Shown one piece after another: positions 14,950 through 22,396 of a DNA stretch of 64,000 nt; positions within the stretch are counted from its first letter, which is position 1, and every line of letters begins with the position of its first letter. Origin of the DNA: SZUA-430 sp044220975 (GTDB taxonomy: Bacteria; Pseudomonadota; Alphaproteobacteria; Micropepsales; Micropepsaceae). The translations under genes and the position numbers were made by a program. The stretch covers positions 1 through 64,000 of the forward strand of contig JBGAPZ010000008.1 of NCBI GenBank assembly GCA_044220975.1, in the 5' to 3' direction. The notes under the pieces were generated by a model that did not search any database, was not told the DNA's origin, and saw only the letters and a list, made by a program, of their open reading frames with translations.

Positions 14950-16812
14950 TCATTGCGTCGTCTTGCAGTGCGCAGTGAGTTCTGCGCGGACGCTCTCGAT
15001 GACCTCGTTCCAGTCGCCGTGCGACTTCTGCCGGAACAGCCGCGCCGTGGTGTACCACGGACTGTCATCGCGATGCTTAAGCCAGCGCCAATCTGCACTC
15101 GTCGCAATCAAGATCCAGACCGGCTTTCCCAAAGCGCCCGCAAGGTGCGCCACGGATGTATCGACGCAGATCACCAGGTCGAGTTCAGCGATCAGGGCTG
15201 CGGTGTCGGCGAAGTCAGCGACCTCCGGCATGAAGTTCGCAAGGTTTTGGAATGCTGCGAATGCTGACTTGTCAGTTTCGCGCACGTCGCGCTGAAGGCA
15301 GACGAAGCTGGCGCCTTTGACGTCAGCGATGTGCGCAAACTCCCGAAGTGGAATTGAACGCGCGAGATCGTTTCGATGTTCCGGATTCCCGGACCAACAC
15401 AGTCCCATACGGGGATGGGCGAGGGATGCCAACCGCGCGCGCCATTGCGCGCGTCGGTCATCGGGTGCGTGCAGGTAGGGGACTGGCGCCGGGATGGCTT
15501 CGAACGTCAGTTTAAGCTTGTGAGCAACCGACATCAGCGGCGCGTGCAAATCGTATTGGGGTAGCGGCGATCCCGTCTGCAGGATCGTGGCGCCGCCCGC
15601 AAGCGTGCGCATCAGTGCGTCTAGTGTGGGAGGGACTTCCAAGATCACGCGCGCGCCGCGTGCGGTGAGGTTGGGTACGAAGCGCGCGAATTGGAGGATG
15701 TCGCCCAGGCCCTGCTCGGGATGGAGCAAGAGCGTTTTGCCGACGATGTCTTCGCCCTGCCATTCCGGTTTGTCGAAGCGACGGCCGGTGAGGCGGATCG
15801 GTCCGTCTTTGCGCCGCCATTCGTATTCGGCGAACCCTTCGCTGAGATTGCCGTCTGCAAGCAGCGCGAAAGCGAGGTTCGCGTGAGCCGTTGCATTGTC
15901 GGGATCCAAGCTCAGTGCGCGGCGATAGTCGGCGAGCGCTTCTGCCGCGCGGCCTTGCGCTGCGAACACCGTGCCGCGGCTCGCGAGCGAGCGTACGGAG
16001 GTGGGCTCCAGCGCCAATGCTTTGTCGAACGATGCAATCGCGCCATCGAGGTTCAGCTGGCTCGCTAACGCCGCGCCATGGCCGTTCCAGTTATCGGCGT
16101 TGCCTGGTTCGACTTTGATCAAGTGCTCGAATAACGGCAGCGCTTCTTGATGGCGCTGCAGCGTCAGCAGGCTGGCGGCGCGGTTATACAACACGCTGGT
16201 GTTTGTAGGGTTCAGTGCTAGTGCGCGCTCATAGCTGATCAATGCATCGCCGTAGCGCTGTAGGGCTTCAAGTGCGATGCCGCGGTTGTTCAGCGCTTCC
16301 CAATGTGTAGGAACGAGCGCCACGACGCGATCATAGTCTTCGACGGCGTCGCGGGCGCGATCTGCGGCGTAGCGGAGTTTCGCGCGCATCATGAGCGTTG
16401 CAACGTTGTTCGTTACGACCGCGTCGAGATCGACGAGCGCTTCGGCGCTGCGATTTAGTTCCGCGAACGCTTGGCCGCGCAAGCGATGGGCTTCCGCGTG
16501 ATCGGGATTCTGGCCGAGGACGGCTGTGGCGGCGGCCGCGACATCCGGCCAGCGTTCCAGCCTTGTTAGAACCTTCGCGTGGTTGAGCCGCGCGGTCAGA
16601 TTGCCCGGGTTTAGTGCCAAAGCTTTCGCTAGGAGCTCGTCGGCGCGTTGGTTTTCGTTGCGCTGCGCAAGGGCCAGTCCCAACAGTGCCAGCACTTCGC
16701 CGTCGTCAGGGAATTGCTGCATCAGATTTGCGAGCACACGCTGAGCGTCTTCGGCACGGCCCGCCTGCAAAAGACGCATCGCTTGTTGCAACGCTTCGGC
16801 GCGGGCGGTCAT
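14950..16812 (-). CDS. TPR-repeat glycosyltransferase (GT9/heptosyltransferase-like)
   Basis: A 620-residue protein. Residues 1-340 are about nine tetratricopeptide repeats (patterns such as ALAQRNENQRADELLAKALAL and EALNNRGIALEALQRYGDAL). Residues 355-620 form a domain like the second half of ADP-heptose glycosyltransferases: LLLHPEQGLGDILQFARFVP, MGLCWSGNPEHRND and CVDTSVAHLAGALGKPVW. This combination is common in alphaproteobacteria; sugar donor and acceptor are unknown. Its start overlaps the stop of the upstream membrane-protein gene by ATGA, so they are translationally coupled. Confidence 0.85.
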   Translation of the reverse strand: MTARAEALQQAMRLLQAGRAEDAQRVLANLMQQFPDDGEVLALLGLALAQRNENQRADELLAKALALNPGNLTARLNHAKVLTRLERWPDVAAAATAVLGQNPDHAEAHRLRGQAFAELNRSAEALVDLDAVVTNNVATLMMRAKLRYAADRARDAVEDYDRVVALVPTHWEALNNRGIALEALQRYGDALISYERALALNPTNTSVLYNRAASLLTLQRHQEALPLFEHLIKVEPGNADNWNGHGAALASQLNLDGAIASFDKALALEPTSVRSLASRGTVFAAQGRAAEALADYRRALSLDPDNATAHANLAFALLADGNLSEGFAEYEWRRKDGPIRLTGRRFDKPEWQGEDIVGKTLLLHPEQGLGDILQFARFVPNLTARGARVILEVPPTLDALMRTLAGGATILQTGSPLPQYDLHAPLMSVAHKLKLTFEAIPAPVPYLHAPDDRRAQWRARLASLAHPRMGLCWSGNPEHRNDLARSIPLREFAHIADVKGASFVCLQRDVRETDKSAFAAFQNLANFMPEVADFADTAALIAELDLVICVDTSVAHLAGALGKPVWILIATSADWRWLKHRDDSPWYTTARLFRQKSHGDWNEVIESVRAELTAHCKTTQ

Positions 16813-17195
16813 ACCGTGGCGGTAGCCGGGTCGGTCCAGATGTAGGCGACGCTGAATAGTGCGCCGAGTACGCCGTCGATCAGACCGAGCGCCAGCATTG
16901 TCACAGGAACCTGGTCGTTCGCGTAGAGGACGAGCACAACGAGCGTGAACGGGAATTTCTCGAGCATCGCTGCAAGCATCAGCGGGCGGTAGCGTGCCGG
17001 GTCGGTTGCAATGAACAGGAATGCGACCTGCCAGACGAGCGTGACGAGGAAGAATCCGTGCACGATCTCTGGCCGATCGGCATCGATTGTGGCGCCTTCA
17101 ATGCCGAGTAGATAACCGCCATAGGCGAGCGATAGGATGAAGAGGCCCCAAATTCCTGCGATCTGGAAGACCCGCTTCGCGAATCCTATTGCCAC
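16809..17195 (-). CDS. Four-helix membrane protein, unknown function
   Basis: A 128-residue protein with four predicted transmembrane helices (about 12-32, 48-64, 72-92, 98-118). It lies two bases after the cold-shock-like gene and overlaps the TPR glycosyltransferase start by four bases, so the three form one transcript on the minus strand. No family is recognised. The ATG start has no competing upstream codon within the gap. Confidence 0.6.
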   Translation of the reverse strand: MAIGFAKRVFQIAGIWGLFILSLAYGGYLLGIEGATIDADRPEIVHGFFLVTLVWQVAFLFIATDPARYRPLMLAAMLEKFPFTLVVLVLYANDQVPVTMLALGLIDGVLGALFSVAYIWTDPATATV

Positions 17196-17197
17196 GC

Positions 17198-17563
17198 TTA
17201 GCGCCAGCCTTTCAGCAGCATCGCCTCCCCGGGCATCGGCGGCAGGGTGGTTGCATCAATGCGGATGTCTTTGGCGAAAAGCCCGTCGGGACGCGTGACG
17301 GCGCGGAACGTCACCGTCTGGCCGCAGCCGAGGTTCGGCTGATCGCAAGGACTGACGTCGTCGATCTCGAAGATTGCGTTGCTCGGTTCATCCGCAATTT
17401 CGACGAGGCCATAACGCTTTTGTGCCGAATACACTTTGATCACGCCGACACGACGGACGACGTGCGGTTTGAATACGGGAAGCACAGTCGGCGCTATGCA
17501 GTCAGGATCGTTCGCCGGTTCGTTTTGAGGCGCGAGATCCCAGTTGATTGCGGGTTGAGCCAT
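17198..17563 (-). CDS. Diverged cold-shock-domain protein
   Basis: A 121-residue protein with a 40-residue Pro/Asn-rich head followed by a cold-shock-like fold: VGVIKVYSAQKRYGLVEIA corresponds to the GTVKWFN..KGYGFI strand pair, then AIFEIDDVSPC to the second RNA-binding strand, then GQTVTFRAVTRPDGLFAKDI. The aromatic RNP residues are largely replaced (Lys-Arg-Tyr-Gly retained), so nucleic-acid binding may be altered. It lies 36 bases downstream of the cold-shock/VOC fusion gene on the same strand, so two CSD genes are in tandem. Confidence 0.6.
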   Translation of the reverse strand: MAQPAINWDLAPQNEPANDPDCIAPTVLPVFKPHVVRRVGVIKVYSAQKRYGLVEIADEPSNAIFEIDDVSPCDQPNLGCGQTVTFRAVTRPDGLFAKDIRIDATTLPPMPGEAMLLKGWR

Positions 17564-17599
17564 GGCACTTCCTCTAACGGTTTCACTATGGTCCCCCCG

Positions 17600-18409
17600 T
17601 TAGAACGCACGTGGGCGATTCTGCATCACATCGATCCGGTTGCCGTCCGGGTCGTAGAACGTGAACCACTTTACTCCACCCGCGTCCTGCAGGGGAGTCA
17701 CGGAAACCCCCAATCCTTCGAGCTTCCCGTGGAGGCCTTCCACATCGCCCGTGCGAAAATTGGGAAAAGAAGTCGCCGTCTGCGTGTTTGCCAGCGTTTC
17801 GTCCGGGCCCAGCTGCCAGAGGCAAAGATTGGCGCCACGGCCGAGGTCCAGCGTGATTGTCGGCCCAGAGCCGCCTTGTTCAGCCGGACGCAATTCGAGA
17901 ACGCGTTCGTACCACGCGCGGGCTTGCGCCAGATCGCGCACGCGCATCACGACCATGTTGAGCGCATCGAAGATACCGGCGTGCGGTCTTGGACCTGCGC
18001 CAGGGCCTGCGGCGGGTCCGCGTCCCTGACCGCCGAAGCCGCGATCGCCACGGTCTCCTCTATCACCGCGATCGCCGCGATCGCGGCCGCCACCGTCGAA
18101 GCCGCCACGCGGACGGAAGCCGCCGCCGCCGTGATCATCCCTTCCGCGGAAGCCGCCGCCACCACCGCCACCACCACCACGCGGGGGCGGAGGCGGAGCT
18201 GGACCATCGAGCTGCAGTTCGGCCGCCATCGTCTTGCCGCGGTCTTGTGCGAGCTCGAACGTGCAGCGTTGACCTTCACCCAACGTCTGTACGCCGACCT
18301 TGGCCAATGCGGAGACGTGTACGAACACGTCGGCGCCGCCATCGTCGGGTAGAATGAAACCAAAGCCTTTAGCTTGATTGAACCACTTTACAGTCCCAGT
18401 TTTCCGCAT
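17600..18409 (-). CDS. Cold-shock domain / RGG linker / VOC (glyoxalase-type) fusion protein
   Basis: A 269-residue three-part protein. Residues 1-69 are a canonical cold-shock domain (TGTVKWFNQAKGFGFI with RNP1, and DVFVHVSAL with RNP2). Residues 70-143 are a proline run then a Gly/Arg/Asp-rich stretch with GRDRGDRGDRGDRGD, like RGG RNA-binding tails. Residues 145-269 are a vicinal-oxygen-chelate domain: MRVRDLAQARAWYERVLEL and FYDPDGNRIDVM. The usual metal-binding His and Glu of glyoxalase-type VOC domains appear replaced (Met/Val at the first strand, Asp in NRIDV), so catalysis is doubtful. A single uninterrupted frame from the ATG at 18409 covers all three parts. The likely role is RNA binding plus small-molecule sensing, which is inference. 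Confidence 0.85.
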   Translation of the reverse strand: MRKTGTVKWFNQAKGFGFILPDDGGADVFVHVSALAKVGVQTLGEGQRCTFELAQDRGKTMAAELQLDGPAPPPPPRGGGGGGGGGFRGRDDHGGGGFRPRGGFDGGGRDRGDRGDRGDRGDRGFGGQGRGPAAGPGAGPRPHAGIFDALNMVVMRVRDLAQARAWYERVLELRPAEQGGSGPTITLDLGRGANLCLWQLGPDETLANTQTATSFPNFRTGDVEGLHGKLEGLGVSVTPLQDAGGVKWFTFYDPDGNRIDVMQNRPRAF

Positions 18410-18544
18410 TGTCAGTCGCTCAGTCCTTGCGCGTCGAAGTCTCTCTCGAAGTCATCCGCGGCATGCCTGCACGGACGGGCCCTGGCAAAGATGGCAAGGA
18501 ATTCGGTGCGAATCAATGCTTGAGAGGGGAATGTTTGGCGTTCG

Positions 18545-19195
18545 TCACGCCTGGCGCGGGCGCACCTTGTAGGCGCAGCGCCGGGCGCCCGCGAGGATGT
18601 GATCGGTCCGCTCGACCGCGGCTTCCGGCCCTAAAGCGGCGCGGAAGACCTCAAGCTCTTGCCGGCACAGGCCTGTGCAGGCTGCGGCGGCCCTGCAAAT
18701 TGGGCAGTGATTTTCAACCAGGAGGAAACTATCGCCGTCGGTTTTGGCGTCAGCCATGTAGCCTGCGGCGGTGCGCAACCGCGCGAGGCGCTTCACTTTC
18801 TCCTTCAGCGACGAGGCCGATGCCAGTGCGGCGCGGTACTCCGCGATCTGATGTTTCGTGCGCTTGGCGATCAGCGTCTCCAGGCCCTGCTCGCCGAAGA
18901 CGTCTTTGATGTTAGCGATCAATTCAACGGAGAGGTCGGCGTGCGCGTCGGCGAAAAACGAATTGGCGCTCTGTTCCACTTGCCACAATTTCGAGGGGCG
19001 GCCACGTGCGCCGTCCTTCGGTGCCGCCATGAACGAGACGAGCCCTTCGTCTTCGAGCGCGTAGAGGTGTTGGCGCACGGCCATGGGCGTCACGCCAAGT
19101 TCTTTAGCGACGATGGCGGCCTCGCTGGGGCCGTTGCGTTTCAGATAGTCGAGGACGATCCGCTTGGCCTCGCTGGTGTCGGTGGTCACGCTCAT
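18545..19195 (-). CDS. SufR-like winged-helix regulator with cysteine cluster
   Basis: A 216-residue regulator. Residues 8-75 are a winged helix (GPSEAAIVAKELGVTPMAVR, then ALEDEGLVSF and GRPSKLW). The C-terminal part has HCPICRAAAACTGLC and later RRCAYKV, i.e. Cys164, 167, 173, 177 and 207, the kind of cluster-binding set seen in SufR-type Fe-S regulators. It is divergent from a Rieske Fe-S protein gene over a 78-base gap, so it may control that operon in response to Fe-S status. The ATG at 19195 fits; Fe-S binding is inferred from the cysteine spacing. Confidence 0.8.
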   Translation of the reverse strand: MSVTTDTSEAKRIVLDYLKRNGPSEAAIVAKELGVTPMAVRQHLYALEDEGLVSFMAAPKDGARGRPSKLWQVEQSANSFFADAHADLSVELIANIKDVFGEQGLETLIAKRTKHQIAEYRAALASASSLKEKVKRLARLRTAAGYMADAKTDGDSFLLVENHCPICRAAAACTGLCRQELEVFRAALGPEAAVERTDHILAGARRCAYKVRPRQA

Positions 19196-19273
19196 CGATA
19201 ATTTATAAAGCCGTTACTTGCGTAAATCAAGCACGCGGTTTAGCTTCCAGGAAACTTGGCGAAGGAGGCCCAC
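19196..19273. promoter_or_regulatory. Divergent promoter region of regulator and Rieske operon
   Basis: The 78-base gap holds an AT-rich segment with the 8-base palindrome TTTATAAA (about 19203-19210) and a GGAGG ribosome site for the Rieske gene. The AT-rich patch is the natural place for overlapping -10 elements and an operator of the SufR-like regulator. Confidence 0.45.
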
Positions 19274-20842
19274 ATGCCCGACTGGTTCGACGCGGGATTG
19301 CGCGCGGAGCTTCAGGCGAAAGGGCGGCGCGTCGTCAAAGCCGGCCGCAAGCAAATATTGTTGATCGCAAACGGCGAGCGTTTGTTCGCCTGCAACAACC
19401 GCTGCCCGCATGAAGGCTACCCGTTGAGCGAAGGCACGCTTGGGGCCGCGTGCACGCTCACCTGCAACTGGCACAATTGGAAGTTCGACCTCGCGAGCGG
19501 CGAGACGCTTGTGGGCGGCGATCGTTTGCGTCAGTACCCGATCGAAGAGCGCGACGGGCGGATTTGGATCGACGTTTCCGATCCGCCAGCCGAGGCGCGG
19601 CAGGCGCGTGCGCTTGAGAACCTCGCAGAGGCGAGCGACGACAGCGACTTCGAACGGATGGCGCGCGAGGTTGCGCGCTACATCAAAGCGGACGGCGACC
19701 CGCTTGAGCCACTGCGGCGGATGGTAGTGCGTTCTTCGGCACGTTTCGAGTACGGCATGACGCATGCCTATGCGGCGGCAGCCGATTGGCTTTCGCTGTA
19801 CAAGGCGGCGGCCACGGAAGAGCAGCGGTTGACGGCGCTGGTCGAACCGATTGCGCATATCGCCTTCGATACACTGCGCGAGCGAGAGTATCCGTATGCT
19901 GCGGCGGCAGCGGCTTGGGATGAGACGGCGTTCGGCCGGGCCATGGAAGACGAGGATGAAGCGCGGGCGATTGCGCTTGTGAACGGCGCGCTTGGAAGCG
20001 GGGCTCAGGCGTTGGCGCCGCTAAAGCGCGCGTTTGCTCGCGCGGCGCTCGCGCACTATCAGGATTTCGGCCATTCGGCGATTTACGCGCGCAAGTCGTT
20101 TGAACTGATTGGGTATTTGGGCGGCGCGGTCGCGCCGCCTGTGCTGCACGCACTGACGCGCTCGATCATATACGCGACGCGCGAGGATCGTATTCCGGAG
20201 TTTCGCCACTATGCGAAGGCGCTGAGCGGATGGTCGACGAAAGGCAAGGCGTGTTCCGCAAGTGAGCTTGTTGGGCTGTCGGTGAACGCCGCGCTTGATC
20301 GGGTCGCCGCTTTGCCGGGCGATAATGAGGCGAAGTATCGGCTGTTGCTGGAAGCGAATGCGCTCGCGATGCTTCGCTACGATCTGGATGTTGGGGTGCA
20401 GACGACGAAGCCGGTCTCACACAACGTGGGCTGGCTCGACTTCACGCATGCGCTGACCTTTGGCAACGCGGTGCGACTGCACTGCACGGAACAGCCGGAG
20501 CTGTGGCCGCAAGCGCTGCTGCAGCTGGCATGTTTTCTCGGACGCAATGCGCCCTTCTTGCTGCCTGAGGCCGATTGGTCTTGGGAGGTGAAAGATGCTG
20601 GAGGCTTCTTCGCGCGCGAACGTGCGGGCCTCTACGATCATGGTATTCGCGAGCCGATTTTTGCGTGTCACCGCGTCAAGGTCTTGGCGGCGGTTGCTGA
20701 AGAGGTTGCGTGGGCGGGAGAGGGTAATCTCGCGAACGCCGTTCTGGCGGCGACGAACCGTTACTTGAATTCGCCGATGAAGGCGCATCACGGTCTTCGC
20801 GCTGCGCACCAAGCATTGAGTTTCGTGGAGGCTGAAGGCTAA
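19274..20842 (+). CDS. Rieske [2Fe-2S] domain protein with large unknown C-terminal domain
   Basis: A 522-residue protein. Residues 1-105 are a Rieske ferredoxin-like domain: CPHEGYPLSEG (Cys44, His46) and CNWHNWKFDL (Cys64, His67) are the four cluster ligands. The remaining 400 residues are helical with many alanines, several His/Glu pairs (HALTRSII, SHNVGWLDFTHAL) and no recognised oxygenase metal triad (no obvious 2-His-1-Asp motif). It may be an electron-transfer protein fused to an unknown enzyme domain. The ATG at 19274 has GGAGG seven bases upstream. The operon continues with an SDR and a DsbA-fold isomerase. Confidence 0.75.
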   Translation: MPDWFDAGLRAELQAKGRRVVKAGRKQILLIANGERLFACNNRCPHEGYPLSEGTLGAACTLTCNWHNWKFDLASGETLVGGDRLRQYPIEERDGRIWIDVSDPPAEARQARALENLAEASDDSDFERMAREVARYIKADGDPLEPLRRMVVRSSARFEYGMTHAYAAAADWLSLYKAAATEEQRLTALVEPIAHIAFDTLREREYPYAAAAAAWDETAFGRAMEDEDEARAIALVNGALGSGAQALAPLKRAFARAALAHYQDFGHSAIYARKSFELIGYLGGAVAPPVLHALTRSIIYATREDRIPEFRHYAKALSGWSTKGKACSASELVGLSVNAALDRVAALPGDNEAKYRLLLEANALAMLRYDLDVGVQTTKPVSHNVGWLDFTHALTFGNAVRLHCTEQPELWPQALLQLACFLGRNAPFLLPEADWSWEVKDAGGFFARERAGLYDHGIREPIFACHRVKVLAAVAEEVAWAGEGNLANAVLAATNRYLNSPMKAHHGLRAAHQALSFVEAEG

Positions 20843-20865
20843 GCTCGGGCAAGCGAGGAGCCCTC

Positions 20866-21600
20866 ATGTCTCAAGCCAAATCTCAAGTCGCGCTGGTTAT
20901 CGGTGCCGGCGATGCTACGGGCGGTGCGATCGCCAAGCGTTTCGCGCGCGAAGGCTATTCCGTTTGCGTCACGCGGCGCGACAAAGACAAGCTGCAAGAC
21001 TTGGTGCGCGAGATCGAGAGTTCGGGCGGGACAGCCCATCCGTTCGGCTCCGATGCGCGCAAGGAGGACGACACCGTCACGTTGTTCGACACGATCGAGC
21101 GGGACATCGGCGAGATCGGTGTTGCGGTGTTCAACGTGGGGGGCAACGTGCGCTTCCCCATCGCGGAGACAACGGCGCGCGTCTACACGAAAGTTTGGGA
21201 AATGGCGGCGTTCGCCGGCTTCCTTATGGGGCGCGAGGCGGCGAAGCGCATGACGCCGCGGGGCCGCGGCACGATCATCTTTACTGGTGCGACAGCGAGT
21301 CTACGCGGCGGAGCGGGATTTGCGGCGTTCTCAGGCGCGAAGCATGCGCTTCGGGCGCTGGCACAGAGCATGGCGCGCGAGTTGGGGCCGCAAGGCATTC
21401 ACGTCGCGCACGTCGTGATCGATGGCGCGATCGATACGGCCTTCATCCGCGAGTCGTTTCCGGAGGCCTATGCGAAGCGCGATCAGAGCGGGATCCTGTC
21501 GCCGGATCATATCGCGGAGATGTACTGGATGCTGCATTGCCAGCCTAAGGACACGTGGACCCACGAACTTGACCTGCGGCCTTGGATGGAGAAGTGGTAG
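20866..21600 (+). CDS. Short-chain dehydrogenase-like protein lacking the catalytic Tyr
   Basis: A 244-residue SDR fold: the N-terminal VALVIGAGDATGGAIAKRF provides the dinucleotide motif, NVGGN replaces the usual NNAG, and the active-site region is TGATASLRGGAGFAAFSGAK, so the YxxxK tyrosine is Phe while Lys is kept. A subset of SDRs of this kind is annotated as oxidoreductases but may not reduce carbonyls. It lies 23 bases after the Rieske gene and 27 before the isomerase gene, so it belongs to the same operon. The ATG has GAGGAG upstream. Confidence 0.8.
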   Translation: MSQAKSQVALVIGAGDATGGAIAKRFAREGYSVCVTRRDKDKLQDLVREIESSGGTAHPFGSDARKEDDTVTLFDTIERDIGEIGVAVFNVGGNVRFPIAETTARVYTKVWEMAAFAGFLMGREAAKRMTPRGRGTIIFTGATASLRGGAGFAAFSGAKHALRALAQSMARELGPQGIHVAHVVIDGAIDTAFIRESFPEAYAKRDQSGILSPDHIAEMYWMLHCQPKDTWTHELDLRPWMEKW

Positions 21601-21627
21601 GCCTGAGAGCACTTGAGGATACCAGTG

Positions 21628-22215
21628 ATGACGAAAGCGGTTGAGTTTCTGTTCGATTTCGGAAGTCCGACGTCTTATCTCGCTTACAAGCAGTTGCCGA
21701 AGATCGCCTCGCGTCACGGCGCGCGTATCGTGTGGACGCCGATTTTGCTGGGGGCGGTGTTCAAGGCGACGGGGAACTCATCGCCCGCGATGGTGCCGGC
21801 CAAGGCGCGATACATGAACGAAGACCTGGCGCGGTTCGCGAAGCGCCATAATATCGTTCTGAATTTCAATTCGCATTTTCCGGTCAACACGCTTTCGTTG
21901 ATGCGGGGCGCCGTTGCCTATCAAGCGACCAATCAATTCGACATCTATGTGAATGCGATGTTCGACGCGATGTGGTCTCACCCTCGTAACCTGAACGATC
22001 AGGGCGAGGTCGCGCATGTGTTGCACGACATCGGCATCAAGGCTGACGACTATCTGGCGCGGATCGAGCGGCCGGATGTGAAGGAAAAGCTCAAAGCGAA
22101 CACCGAAGGCGCGGTCGCGCGCGGTGTGTTCGGTGCGCCCACGTTCTTCGTGAACGGCACTATGTTCTTCGGGCAGGACCGGCTGGATTTCGTCGAAGAG
22201 GCGTTATTGCCTTAA
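21628..22215 (+). CDS. 2-hydroxychromene-2-carboxylate isomerase-like (DsbA fold) protein
   Basis: A 195-residue GST-kappa/DsbA-like protein: EFLFDFGSPTSYLAYKQLP is the hallmark N-terminus with the active-site Ser, and GVFGAPTFFVNGTMFFGQDR the cis-proline segment and C-terminal motif. Members isomerise 2-hydroxychromene-2-carboxylate in naphthalene breakdown with glutathione, but most genomic copies have unknown substrates. The ATG at 21628 has GAGGA nine bases upstream. It ends the Rieske operon. Confidence 0.85.
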   Translation: MTKAVEFLFDFGSPTSYLAYKQLPKIASRHGARIVWTPILLGAVFKATGNSSPAMVPAKARYMNEDLARFAKRHNIVLNFNSHFPVNTLSLMRGAVAYQATNQFDIYVNAMFDAMWSHPRNLNDQGEVAHVLHDIGIKADDYLARIERPDVKEKLKANTEGAVARGVFGAPTFFVNGTMFFGQDRLDFVEEALLP

Positions 22216-22219
22216 GGCT

Positions 22220-22243
22220 ATTCGCCCGCTACGGGCGGCGAAT
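22220..22243 (+). terminator. Probable hairpin terminator of the Rieske operon
   Basis: ATTCGCCCG and a matching CGGGCG/CGAAT arm, with a small bulge, lie four bases after the isomerase stop and are followed by a short TTTC tract. It is an imperfect intrinsic terminator. Confidence 0.4.
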
Positions 22244-22396
22244 TTCTGCGCAAATCCGGTGCTTTCGGGCCGACCTGTGTGCAGTGCGCCATTGCCCTAA
22301 TTTCGCGGATATTGTCTGAATAGGTGGCGGTCGCGAGGGGTGGGGCTCTTGCGGACGGCGTTGGGGCGCGGGTTTGGGCCTGCGGTTGGGGGCAGA

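Noticed and set aside
18060..18120. Short tandem repeats resembling a CRISPR or satellite
   Set aside because: They encode the Arg-Gly-Asp repeats of the RGG linker on the minus strand and have no spacers.
17989..18352. A long plus-strand open frame over the glycine-rich part
   Set aside because: It is antisense to the cold-shock/VOC fusion gene; its Arg/His-rich composition comes from the GC-rich repeats of the linker.
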